54,962 nucleotides of DNA, from the NCBI GenBank assembly GCA_030587435.1, contig JAUQZC010000047.1, forward strand, positions 1-54,962, written 5' to 3'. The position numbers were made by a program, and so were the translations under genes. This document shows positions 24,665-33,496 of this stretch, piece by piece. This DNA is from Candidatus Baldrarchaeota archaeon (GTDB lineage: Archaea > Asgardarchaeota > Baldrarchaeia > Baldrarchaeales > DXJG01). The notes below the pieces were generated by a model. The model had not been told where the DNA came from. It did no database searches and worked only from the letters and a program-made list of their open reading frames with translations. Position 1 is the first letter of the stretch. Each line of letters begins with the position of its first letter.

Positions 24665-25291
24665 TTAAATAGCTGCTTCAATCCGTTCCTCCGACCTCTT
24701 TTCTAATAGACTTTTAATTCGTTTAAGTCTGAAAAAGTCCTCTCTTTCCATCTCTTCTAGATAAAATTCTATATATCTTATTGTGTTTTCTATTTTTGGG
24801 ATAATTACATATTTTAAGGCGTTAACTCTTCTTTTCGTTTTCTTTATTTCCTCTGCAAGTCTTCTGACTGCCCCCTCTATTTCAGCGAGTCTAAGAATTG
24901 CTCTTAGTGCTTCTCTAAATTTTTTGATTGCAGTATCGAGCTTAGATGACGTATCGATGAAACTGTAAAGTATGACTTCTTGATCCTGTCGTTCCTTAAC
25001 TTTTAAAAGAGGAACTCTAACTCCCATTATATTTCTCATCTTTACCTCTAATTCTAGCGCTTGAGGAATATTATTTGCAATTTCTTCAAGTATTAGGGGA
25101 CCTATAAGCATTTTTACTTCTGATAACTCTTTAAATGCTTCTTTTAAGCTTTCATTGACTTCTTCCCTTATTTTGTACATTTTCTCAAGTACATCTCGAA
25201 ACTCCATAATTAATGCGTCTCTTTTTTCTTCAAGTAGATCTCTACCCTTCTCTGCAAGTATTTTACGTCTTCTAAGTATGAGGAGTTCCAT
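24665..25291 (-). CDS. atpD: A-type ATP synthase subunit D
   Basis: The 208-residue helical protein is the central-stalk subunit D: LLILRRRKILAEKGRDLLEEKRDALIMEF at the N terminus, GVRVPLLKV in the middle and a long C-terminal coil (RVNALKYVIIPKIENTIRYIEFYLEEMERE). It lies alone, not next to atpB. Five bases before the ATG is a 9-bp hairpin preceded by a 16-codon frame. The gene is convergent with nac. Confidence 0.9.
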   Translation of the reverse strand: MELLILRRRKILAEKGRDLLEEKRDALIMEFRDVLEKMYKIREEVNESLKEAFKELSEVKMLIGPLILEEIANNIPQALELEVKMRNIMGVRVPLLKVKERQDQEVILYSFIDTSSKLDTAIKKFREALRAILRLAEIEGAVRRLAEEIKKTKRRVNALKYVIIPKIENTIRYIEFYLEEMEREDFFRLKRIKSLLEKRSEERIEAAI

Positions 25292-25296
25292 TCTAG

Positions 25297-25371
25297 CTTA
25301 GGGTGCGAAGTTTCCACACCCTAAGTTTCTAGTTGGCGGAACTCCTCGTATGATCTCGGATGCCATTTCAT
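25297..25371 (-). promoter_or_regulatory. Leader of atpD: 16-codon frame and 9-bp hairpin
   Basis: Leftward from 25371, ATG follows GGGGTG and encodes MKWHPRSYEEFRQLET, stopping at 25321. The stop codon lies in the first strand of a perfect 9-bp hairpin, CTTAGGGTG with CACCCTAAG (25317-25325 and 25297-25305 on the + strand), loop 11 bases. It ends five bases before the atpD ATG. A ribosome finishing the short frame would enter the hairpin, so a translational leader is possible. It may instead be a relic. Confidence 0.4.
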
Positions 25372-25484
25372 TATCACCCCGTAAATTTAAATTTCGTTAA
25401 TAGTACGACTCGTTGCAGGATATGTCTTTACTTTTCAAATTGTTTTTTATTAATTTTAAGTTTACTGTTAGCCATGCTGTGATT

Positions 25485-25763
25485 TTACGAAAAAAGAAGA
25501 ATCATTACGAGGAGAATAATCCCGACCATGCAGGCAATAAACCATTCTAATAATATTTTGTCTATATTTTCCTGTTGTTCTTTAACTTTTCCAGCAGTAC
25601 CTAAGGTTATGCCAAAGAGGTAAATAAATATGAGAAACGTTGCGGATGAGAGAGAATCAAGCCCTTTAAACACGATATATATGGCACTTGAAATGAAAAT
25701 CGCAAGAAACGCTATTGAAGTTACGTGCAGCAATTTAGTAATCTTTACAGTAGAAAGATTCAA
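25485..25763 (-). CDS. Small membrane protein, three predicted TM segments
   Basis: The 92-residue protein is mostly hydrophobic: about residues 12-32, 40-57 and 70-90, separated by short charged turns (KVKEQQENIDK between the last two). No family is recognised. It is divergent from the secreted Ig-repeat protein at 25903 and may share its regulatory gap. Confidence 0.55.
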   Translation of the reverse strand: MNLSTVKITKLLHVTSIAFLAIFISSAIYIVFKGLDSLSSATFLIFIYLFGITLGTAGKVKEQQENIDKILLEWFIACMVGIILLVMILLFS

Positions 25764-25902
25764 TTTACACCCCTCTTAAGGTTGTCAGTGTTGTTAACAT
25801 CATACAGCTTTGTATAGATAAATGTGTCTAAAATGTGTGTAGGTTGACACATACTACATTGGAGTTTAAATTTTAGGATAAAATTAATAAAAATGGGTAA
25901 AA

Positions 25903-27912
25903 ATGAAGAAGACCCTTATTATTGGTTCCTTAGCTATTCTAGTTATGTTTATTTGCATTAATTTGCTCTCTACATCTGAAGTTCATGGACAGGAAATAAC
26001 GACTGCTTACAGAGGACAAACAATTATACTTTCTGCAGTTTTAAACGATGATTTAGGAAACCCCGTTCCAAATGAAACAATATATTTCTACGATGAAACT
26101 CACGACATATATTTAGGATGCGCCGTAACGGATGAGAATGGAAACGCGAAAATATTGTGGTCGATACCTAAAAACTATACTCTAGGCCCAATTACATTAA
26201 ATGCGACATTCCAAGGAGACCCAGAAAAGAATTTAAAGCCTTCTTGCCAGGTTTTTCAATTAGTGTTAAAATCGAAAACTTATATTTCAGCAATAGTCGC
26301 TGATGCAACGCTGGATCCTAATGATTACGTAGTAGCTCCAGGAGACGAAGTTACTGTCAATGTTACAGTTGTTGATGATATTGGGCAGCCTGTTGGAATA
26401 ATTAATGTCTCATTGATCGAGGAGGAGGGCAAAATAGTTGACCAAGAATACACTAATGAAAACGGAGAAACAGTACTTAAGTATCAACTTCCCGAAAAAA
26501 TATCTACAAATCAAATTAAATTGCTCATACAAGCTGGTCCCTATCAATATTATGAAAAAAGCGAGTGTTCTATAACACTTTATATTAAGAAGATAAGGAC
26601 TAATATGACCATTTTAAGGGTAGAGCCCAATACAGTTTACAGGAACCAAAGCGTAACAATACTAGGAAAATTAGTTGATGAAGAAGAAAATCCTTTAATA
26701 AATGCTGCAATATATGTCAAAGCTGGAGAGAGGAATATTTCACTAACCTGGACAAATACATCAGGATTTTTTGAAGCCACTTTTCATGTAGCGAATTCCG
26801 TAAAGCCAGGAAAATATGTGTACACTGTTTTATTTATTGGGTCACCGAGATATGAATGTGTCGAAGAAAATGTTACACTTATAGTGAAAAGTAATGCAAC
26901 TATTTGTTTTAATCTTAAGAATGCTACCGTGATTTACGGTCAAATTGCTAGAGTAAACGTAACTCTAGTTGATGATTACGATCAGCCTATACCATCTAAG
27001 AATCTAACAGTTTTCGATGACCAAAATAATTTATTGACAACTGTTCTTACGGATGAAAATGGTCATGCCACTATACAATGGTTTGTGTATCAGAGGAGAG
27101 GATGTAAAAACATTACGGTTGTTTTTTCAGGTAATGAATTCTACAACCCAACTATGCTCAGAATTCCATTAATAATTTTTGAACGTCCACTCCTCATTAT
27201 CGAGAAGGAAAATAACATTACATTAGTTACAAGAAATATGCAAATCTCCGTATTGATCCATCTTAGCTCGTTAGAAAGCCGCCCGCTTCAAAATCAATTT
27301 GTGTGTATATATGATGTTATAAATCATATGTGCATAGGAAATGTGACTACAGATCAGTTTGGAAAAGCTAAATTTATATATACCGTTCCGAGTAACGCCG
27401 CTTTTGGACAATTAATAATAAAAGTGGTGTATTTTGGAAACCTAGAAAAGTATTTTTTACGCGTTGAAAAATACATAGTTTACACCGTTGTTGAGAAAAT
27501 ACCTACCAAGTTGACTTTAAATGTGTCTAAGCAAGTGAAGGCTGATGAAATTGTAACGGGTGAAATTAAGCTACAGACAGTAGAGGGAATGCCAATAGGT
27601 TATGAGAAAGTTATAATATATCTTAACAACTCTCTGTTAGCCATACTAGAGACAAATAAATATGGAAAGGCGTTAGTTAAATTTGAAGCACCATCTGATG
27701 CTTCAATAATTGTTGTTTCACTCAAGTATAATGGTTCGGAATTTTACATGGCATCTAAATATTCTGTACAAATTAAAATAATAACACCTAGGTCTGTCAT
27801 TTTCTTTCTGGAGAATAAAGATGTTTTGAAATTTTTTTGCACATTTTGTCTTTTAGGAATTTTCATAGTGATACGTAGGTGGAAATCCTCCAGTGAAACC
27901 ATAATCATTTAG
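25903..27912 (+). CDS. Secreted Ig-like repeat protein with C-terminal TM anchor
   Basis: The 669-residue protein has an N-terminal signal (LIIGSLAILVMFICINLL, ending near SEVHGQ) and about six repeats of roughly 95 residues. Each repeat contains a pattern like VxVxVVDDxGQPVxxxNVxL...TDENGxAxxxW, typical of bacterial Ig-like or invasin-like beta-sandwiches. A hydrophobic helix near the C terminus (FFCTFCLLGIFIVIRRW) ends in a short basic tail, so it should be displayed on the outer face. Many Asn-X-Ser/Thr sites suggest N-glycosylation. The stop overlaps the start region of the TadC-like gene (27912), indicating one unit. Confidence 0.75.
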   Translation: MKKTLIIGSLAILVMFICINLLSTSEVHGQEITTAYRGQTIILSAVLNDDLGNPVPNETIYFYDETHDIYLGCAVTDENGNAKILWSIPKNYTLGPITLNATFQGDPEKNLKPSCQVFQLVLKSKTYISAIVADATLDPNDYVVAPGDEVTVNVTVVDDIGQPVGIINVSLIEEEGKIVDQEYTNENGETVLKYQLPEKISTNQIKLLIQAGPYQYYEKSECSITLYIKKIRTNMTILRVEPNTVYRNQSVTILGKLVDEEENPLINAAIYVKAGERNISLTWTNTSGFFEATFHVANSVKPGKYVYTVLFIGSPRYECVEENVTLIVKSNATICFNLKNATVIYGQIARVNVTLVDDYDQPIPSKNLTVFDDQNNLLTTVLTDENGHATIQWFVYQRRGCKNITVVFSGNEFYNPTMLRIPLIIFERPLLIIEKENNITLVTRNMQISVLIHLSSLESRPLQNQFVCIYDVINHMCIGNVTTDQFGKAKFIYTVPSNAAFGQLIIKVVYFGNLEKYFLRVEKYIVYTVVEKIPTKLTLNVSKQVKADEIVTGEIKLQTVEGMPIGYEKVIIYLNNSLLAILETNKYGKALVKFEAPSDASIIVVSLKYNGSEFYMASKYSVQIKIITPRSVIFFLENKDVLKFFCTFCLLGIFIVIRRWKSSSETIII

Positions 27913-29390
27913 TGTGTCAAGAGATGAGAAAAGTGAAGAATTTAATTAAGTACATCGCAACAAAGGTTGAGAAACTTAGCTTTCTATTGGAAATTGAAAG
28001 GAAGTTATTTGGAAACCACGATGAAAAGTTATCAAAATATTTAAAAATGCGTTTTGGCTTTTCTTTAGAGGCTTTAATAGCTACTGCCCTGATATTTGGT
28101 TTGCCTTTTGGGATTATTTCCTTTTTACTCTTGGTAAAGAAGAATCTTTTGCTGGCAACCGTACTTTCCATTATTGTATTTTGTATCGTATTTGTTTTGG
28201 TTAAGAACTCTATCACTTCAACATACGAGTTTGAAAGAAGTATTCTAGCTAGTTTAGCTCCCCTCGTATTTTACGAATTTTCACTAAATCTAGAGGTAGG
28301 TTCAGTATTCGAAGCTATTCAAAATATTTCTCGTTCAAAATACCCGATAATCTCTCAGAATTTCAAAGAAATTTTAGATAAGATTTCTTTAGGGCAAAAA
28401 CCGGAAAAACAATTATTGCATTACGCGTCTATACAGCCTTCAAATGATCTTAGAACCGCTCTGTTAACCATCCTAAACGCCGATAAAAAAGCAACTGATA
28501 TCGGAAAATACTTTCAGGAAGCAGAAAATGAGTATGAAAAAACAAATAGAGAAATAGAAGTAAAAATTCTATTGACTATAATTATTTCTACTTTTCTGCC
28601 ACTCTTATTAACTATGATTTATGTATTTTGGGATTGTTCTTGGCTTATTTTTACTGTTCCATTAATCCAACTGATTTTTCACGTATTTTCAAGCAAAGGT
28701 TACCGAATATCCGTATTAGAAGAAACGATTATAGCAGGAAATAAGTTAAGTGAGCTAGAAGAATGTGCCGAACTTTTAGAAGTTTATGGTAAGTTCCTTA
28801 GACTTGGTTACTCCCCGGAGAAGGCTTTAACAAAAACTGTTGAAGTCGTCTCGGAGAAAACAAAAGAAAAATTAAAGAGAATCATTAAGAGAATTTATTC
28901 TGACTTAGTCTCATTAAGGGTTGCATGGGAAGACCTTGTGACGGGCTTTAGGCATCCCTTTGCTATAATTTCACTAAAAACCGTTAATAAAATGGTAGAG
29001 AAGAGTTCAAAAGATGCAGGGGAGAAAGTTTTTAGGATTGCTGCAAAATTAAGAGAAAAAGCAATGCTTGAGAGAAAGAGAGAAACTCTAATAAATGCAC
29101 AGCGGTTAAAGGCAAAGATAATTGCCTTAGCTTCAGCTTTACTACTAGGTTTCGTAGCGTCATTAATTCCGATAATAATTTACTCTTCAGCATTTGTTTT
29201 CGGTAAGCTTTCAACTCCCCCGGTAGACAATCTATCAATTGCGGTGCCCTTACTAATGGCTGTCATCATTATGACGTTTACAAACTGTAAGGTAACTGTT
29301 GATAAAAATATAAAGTTGCAGATGATGATGGCGGTTTTAGCTTTTCTCTTCGCGTACAGCATAAACTCCTTACTTCAACATTTGGTATAA
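27912..29390 (+). CDS. TadC/FlaJ-like pilus assembly membrane protein
   Basis: The 492-residue protein carries two copies of a type II secretion F (T2SSF)-like module. Four or more hydrophobic helices lie near residues 50-95, 215-255, 405-440 and 455-490. Soluble helical blocks include LNLEVGSVFEAIQNISRS and LEVYGKFLRLGYSPEKALTKTVEVV, the characteristic helix-turn of TadC and FlaJ. Such proteins are platforms for pilin or archaellin assembly driven by a FlaI/TadA ATPase. No ATPase is adjacent, so partners must lie elsewhere. It follows the Ig-repeat protein with a one-base overlap. Confidence 0.75.
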   Translation: MCQEMRKVKNLIKYIATKVEKLSFLLEIERKLFGNHDEKLSKYLKMRFGFSLEALIATALIFGLPFGIISFLLLVKKNLLLATVLSIIVFCIVFVLVKNSITSTYEFERSILASLAPLVFYEFSLNLEVGSVFEAIQNISRSKYPIISQNFKEILDKISLGQKPEKQLLHYASIQPSNDLRTALLTILNADKKATDIGKYFQEAENEYEKTNREIEVKILLTIIISTFLPLLLTMIYVFWDCSWLIFTVPLIQLIFHVFSSKGYRISVLEETIIAGNKLSELEECAELLEVYGKFLRLGYSPEKALTKTVEVVSEKTKEKLKRIIKRIYSDLVSLRVAWEDLVTGFRHPFAIISLKTVNKMVEKSSKDAGEKVFRIAAKLREKAMLERKRETLINAQRLKAKIIALASALLLGFVASLIPIIIYSSAFVFGKLSTPPVDNLSIAVPLLMAVIIMTFTNCKVTVDKNIKLQMMMAVLAFLFAYSINSLLQHLV

Positions 29391-29465
29391 CCTGTCATAA
29401 CATTAAATTGTAACGGTAAAGATATGAGTGAAGATATGGTATTAGTAGGTTGAGGTGTTGTTAAT

Positions 29466-29795
29466 TTGTATAAGTATATAGTACAGGTTAAAGGTCTCGA
29501 GTTTCTTGCGGATGAAGAAAAGATTGAGGTAAATGATCTTATTGCCAGACGAGCAAAAAAGTACAACAAACTACTTGATAAGATTAACTACCTAAAAATA
29601 AGTGTACAGGTCCTTCATCAAAAAAGTGAGGGGCCAACTTTGTACTCTATTCAAACACAGTTATCAATACCAGGCAAAACCTTCGAGAGTTCCTCAAAGG
29701 CGTGGGATGCAAGAACTGCACTTATGCACGCATTAGTTAGATTGGAAAGTTCGATTAGAAAGTTCAAAAGTAGAAGAGAGGAGAAAAGAAAATAA
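29466..29795 (+). CDS. Small basic protein, HPF/RaiA-like fold suspected
   Basis: The 109-residue protein has the beta-alpha-beta order and charged surface of the ribosome hibernation factor domain: INYLKISVQVLHQKSEGPTLYSIQTQLSIPGKTF followed by a helix ALMHALVRLESSIRKFKSRREEKRK. The similarity is weak and the call is tentative; another small RNA-binding protein is possible. TTG 29466 follows GAGGTG nine bases upstream. Its stop is one base from the next start. Confidence 0.45.
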   Translation: MYKYIVQVKGLEFLADEEKIEVNDLIARRAKKYNKLLDKINYLKISVQVLHQKSEGPTLYSIQTQLSIPGKTFESSSKAWDARTALMHALVRLESSIRKFKSRREEKRK

Positions 29796-29796
29796 A

Positions 29797-30465
29797 ATGC
29801 AATCCATAAAGGAAGAGCTTTTAAAAGTTAAACATAAAATAAGAGAAGCAAAAAGGTTAGAGAGACAAAAGGAATATAGAAAAGCTGCCAGAGAAGCTTT
29901 AGAAGCTGCAGAAATTCTTACAAATATAGCTAAGAGAGAAGACATCAATGAAAAATTAAAAGAGCAATTATGTGATAGGGCGGAAAAGGTGCTAACTTGG
30001 GTAAGAATACTAAAAGATACTACAGTTCTTAAGACGTCTTTACGAGAAAAACGAGCAAGGAAAGCCATAACCACATTTTGTGAACCAAAAATTAGAAGTG
30101 TGTATTTAATATATGAAGATGGAACCCCGATTTATTTTCACATTCTTGATAATATGCCATCTGATCCATTGCTTGTTTCAGGAGCTCTAGCGGGAATTTC
30201 AACATTAATAAGAGAAATAACACAGACTAAAAATGGTTTAAAGAGAATAGACTACGGTGATGGAGAAATTATATTTGAAAGAGGGAAAAAAATTATAATG
30301 GCTGTATTTACAACTTTATTAACCGAAGAAATGAGAAATAAAATAGCAAAAGCCATAAAAAAGATTGAGACGCGTTATAAGGATATTTTAGAGAATTGGA
30401 ATGGAGACTTATCAAAATTCGGAGATTTACAAAAGGAACTTGAGGAACTTTTAGAGAGCAAATAA
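29797..30465 (+). CDS. MIT-like/longin-roadblock-like protein
   Basis: The 222-residue protein starts with a helical, lysine-rich region (LKVKHKIREAKRLERQKEYRKAAREALEAAEIL) resembling a MIT or TPR-like bundle. It continues with a beta-rich part (RSVYLIYEDGTPIYFHI...GEIIFERGKKIIMAVFTTLL, about residues 100-180) that recalls a longin or roadblock fold. Such folds often act as dimerisation platforms for small GTPases. The ATG directly follows the stop of the HPF-like gene. No experimentally known homologue is recognised. Confidence 0.5.
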   Translation: MQSIKEELLKVKHKIREAKRLERQKEYRKAAREALEAAEILTNIAKREDINEKLKEQLCDRAEKVLTWVRILKDTTVLKTSLREKRARKAITTFCEPKIRSVYLIYEDGTPIYFHILDNMPSDPLLVSGALAGISTLIREITQTKNGLKRIDYGDGEIIFERGKKIIMAVFTTLLTEEMRNKIAKAIKKIETRYKDILENWNGDLSKFGDLQKELEELLESK

Positions 30466-30620
30466 AATAGTCTGCGCATTTTCTATATGCTGTGCATAAG
30501 TGGAAGATTAAAGCAGGTAGAAAGGTTTTTAAGTCTTACAATCATCTAAAGCATACAAGAAAAGTATACTAAATTATCAAATTTTTTTGATAAAATGAGT
30601 CGTGAAGGAGAGGATGCTCT

Positions 30621-32477
30621 GTGAGAAAAGCGTCAATAAGTATAGAAGATCTTGTTGATTCATACTTATTCGAAAGGACTTGGCTTGTAAGAGAGAATGC
30701 AAACACGTTTAAAACATTCAGCGGATTGTTTGGATTCGTTGCCCAAGAAGTTCTCAAAGGATATGCCCTATTTTCGTCAAAAGGTTACCCGAAAGAACAA
30801 GTTGAAGCGCACTTAAGGGGGGATTTACACATCCATGATTTGCCTTTTGCGCGTTTCATAGCTTATTGCGCTGGATGGAGTTTGGAAAAACTTTTTAGAA
30901 AGGGATTAATAACTCCAAATGTTTATGCATCTCCCGCGAAACATATGTCGTCAGCTGTAGATCATATAATAAATTTCATATGTACTTCCCAGCAAGAATG
31001 GGCAGGTGCACAAGCTTTTGGAGATTTTGACCTATACTTAGCTCCCTTTGTGCATATGGATAAATTGAGTCCCAAAGAAGTAGAACAAAATATTCAAAGA
31101 CTAGTTTTTAACTTTAATTTCCCGAGCCGTTTTGGTTCTCAAAGTCCCTTTGTAAATGTAACATTAAACTTTAGTGTGAATGGAAGAAAGCAGGAAAGAC
31201 CTGCCATAATAGGTGGGAAAGAGTGTGGTATGTTAGGGGATTATATAGAAGAGGCAATGATAACGACATACGGGCTAATTAACACATTAAAGGAAGGGGA
31301 CAGCAGGCATAGACCGTTTACGTTTCCCATACCTACAATAGGAGTTGATAAGAACTTTGATTGGAGTGAACGTAAATGGAATATTGGAGATATAGATTTA
31401 ACTTATGAAATATTTGAGTTGACGGCTTTACGTGGCTCCTTCTACTTCTTAAACTACTTAAATGGATATATTGATCCGAATAGTAGGTTTGCTATGTGTT
31501 GTCGTTTACTTCCAGATATAGGCAGGCTGTGTAGGCATGCAGGTGGAATATGGACAGTTCCAGATGAAACTGGAAGCATAGGAGTAGTAACCATCAACCT
31601 GCCGAGACTAGGATATTTAGCAAAAGATGAAGATGACTTTTTCGTGAGACTTGATAAAGTGCTTGAGATAGCAAGGCAGCAACTGATGACTAAGAGAAGA
31701 TTTCTCAACGAAATCTTGGAAAGCAGGTTTTTCGATCTTCCAATTACAAGAGAATACCTTGGAACATATGACAACCACTACAACACCATAGGAATAGTAG
31801 GCATGCACGAATGTCTCATGAACCTTGCAGAGGTACCTATCTACAGTCAAGACGGCATAAGACTAACGAAAAAAATATTGAGACATATATTGGACAAGCT
31901 TCACGAATTTGAGGAAGAAGACGGGGTCCTATATAACCTAGAGCAAACACCAGCAGAATCTACAAGTTATCGCTTAGCCATGTTGGACATCAAAGAGTTT
32001 AGTGCAGAAAATATTTGTGTTCAAGGAGAACCAGGAGCTTACTACTACACAAACAGCACTCATGTACCCTATAATGCGGAAATTCCACTACAGGAACGAA
32101 TAAGGATAGAAGCGGAGTTCCACCCGTATTTCACAGGGGGCTGTGTAACACATATATGGCTTTGGGAAAAGCCAGAGATAGAGGCTCTTAAAAATTTTGT
32201 TCGCCGTGTTCTTACAAATACAAAGATAGCTTATTTGACCATTACTCCAACTGTGACAACCTGTAGAAATTGTGGTGGACTATGGCATGGAATTGTCGAA
32301 AAATGTCCAACATGTGGGCATGTGAACTCTCTTGAAGTATGGAGTAGAATAGTAGGCTACTATAGGCCAGTTCGTCTCTGGAATGAAGGGAAAAGAGCAG
32401 AATTCTTCAGGAGAATACACTATACGTTAGATGGGGAAATTATAAAACCTATTTATCTCAAGCATTCTAAGGCGTAA
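30621..32477 (+). CDS. nrdD: Anaerobic ribonucleotide reductase (class III) catalytic subunit
   Basis: The 618-residue protein reduces ribonucleoside triphosphates using a glycyl radical. Family sequence runs from HIHDLPF (about residue 75) to the C terminus. There a zinc ribbon (CRNCGG and CPTCG, about residues 554-575) precedes RIVGYYRPV, the site of the radical glycine. There is no N-terminal ATP-cone, so allosteric control through it is absent. GTG 30621 follows GGAGAGG. The NrdG activase gene begins three bases after the stop. Confidence 0.93.
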   Translation: MRKASISIEDLVDSYLFERTWLVRENANTFKTFSGLFGFVAQEVLKGYALFSSKGYPKEQVEAHLRGDLHIHDLPFARFIAYCAGWSLEKLFRKGLITPNVYASPAKHMSSAVDHIINFICTSQQEWAGAQAFGDFDLYLAPFVHMDKLSPKEVEQNIQRLVFNFNFPSRFGSQSPFVNVTLNFSVNGRKQERPAIIGGKECGMLGDYIEEAMITTYGLINTLKEGDSRHRPFTFPIPTIGVDKNFDWSERKWNIGDIDLTYEIFELTALRGSFYFLNYLNGYIDPNSRFAMCCRLLPDIGRLCRHAGGIWTVPDETGSIGVVTINLPRLGYLAKDEDDFFVRLDKVLEIARQQLMTKRRFLNEILESRFFDLPITREYLGTYDNHYNTIGIVGMHECLMNLAEVPIYSQDGIRLTKKILRHILDKLHEFEEEDGVLYNLEQTPAESTSYRLAMLDIKEFSAENICVQGEPGAYYYTNSTHVPYNAEIPLQERIRIEAEFHPYFTGGCVTHIWLWEKPEIEALKNFVRRVLTNTKIAYLTITPTVTTCRNCGGLWHGIVEKCPTCGHVNSLEVWSRIVGYYRPVRLWNEGKRAEFFRRIHYTLDGEIIKPIYLKHSKA

Positions 32478-32480
32478 AGC

Positions 32481-33179
32481 ATGAAAACAACACAGTCTTT
32501 ACTTAAAATTTTTTCATACATCCCTCTAAGCCTTATAGATTGCAGAACTGATGCATGCTCTCTTTACTTTCTGTCAAATTGTAATATGCGGTGTATATAT
32601 TGTCAAAATTATCCTCAGTTTACTCAAGAGATTCCTTTAACTAGAAAGGATTTTCTGAATCGAGTGAAAAACAATTGGGCTATTGGAGTAGTAAAATTTA
32701 CTGGCGGTGAACCTACGTTACAAGAAAAAGGATTATTGGAAGCTGCAAAGATTGTTCAAGAATGTGGTAAAAGGATTGCAATAGACACTAATGGTACAAG
32801 GCCTCAAGTAGTAAGGAAACTCCTAAAGTTTGATATAGCAGAAGTAGCGGTCGACTACAAAGCTCCGCAAGAGAAATATCAGTATATAACTGGAATAAAA
32901 GCTCATGAAAGGGTGATAGAAACAATAAATATTTTGAAAGACCAATGTATAAGCTTCGAGGTAAGAACAACGGTAGCAGAACCGATAATAACTTTAGAGG
33001 ACCTACATAAGATTGCTGAAAGATTATCGAAAATAGACCCACCTCTTTGGGTAATACAGTTCTTTAGATCCACGGAGAATACTCCAAAATGGTTAAAGCC
33101 ACCTAAAAATGATGTAATTTACGATCTGGTCGGAAAGTTAAGCGAGATGTATAATTTAAAAATTAAAATAAGATCGTAA
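32481..33179 (+). CDS. nrdG: Anaerobic RNR activating radical SAM protein
   Basis: The 232-residue activase creates the glycyl radical on NrdD with SAM and a 4Fe-4S cluster. The cluster site is CNMRCIYCQNYP (about residues 33-44), and FTGGEPTL (about 72-79) is the SAM-contacting motif. Length and layout fit the NrdG-like family found beside archaeal nrdD. It is the second gene of the nrdDG unit. Confidence 0.9.
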   Translation: MKTTQSLLKIFSYIPLSLIDCRTDACSLYFLSNCNMRCIYCQNYPQFTQEIPLTRKDFLNRVKNNWAIGVVKFTGGEPTLQEKGLLEAAKIVQECGKRIAIDTNGTRPQVVRKLLKFDIAEVAVDYKAPQEKYQYITGIKAHERVIETINILKDQCISFEVRTTVAEPIITLEDLHKIAERLSKIDPPLWVIQFFRSTENTPKWLKPPKNDVIYDLVGKLSEMYNLKIKIRS

Positions 33180-33496
33180 GATGAAAAATTGCGATCTCAC
33201 ATTACTTTTGTATTAAAAGTGTTTCGCTTGCAATTTTATTTTAGGTGATGAAAGCTGATGGCCAAAAAAGAGAAGAAATTATCAATAGTTTTCAAAGTTT
33301 AATCGAGAATGTAGAAAATATAGGTTAAATACCACAATTTAAGGGACGTTTGAATAAAAAAGATTCTAGGAAAAATATTCATCATATGCATGTTAACCAA
33401 ACATATTTATTTATGGTATTGCTAAGAACATTCTGCATGCATATACATAGTTAGGTGGCGTCGAGATTATGTACACATTTATGAGGTGAATCTCCT
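33180..33496. other. Gap before atpB with short frames
   Basis: The 317-base gap holds a 26-codon frame from ATG 33248 (KADGQKREEIINSFQSLIE) and, in another frame, a 14-codon frame starting MAKKEKKLSIVF. Neither resembles a known protein. ATGCAT occurs near 33385 and 33435. The atpB ribosome binding site GAGGTGA is at 33483-33489. Confidence 0.4.
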
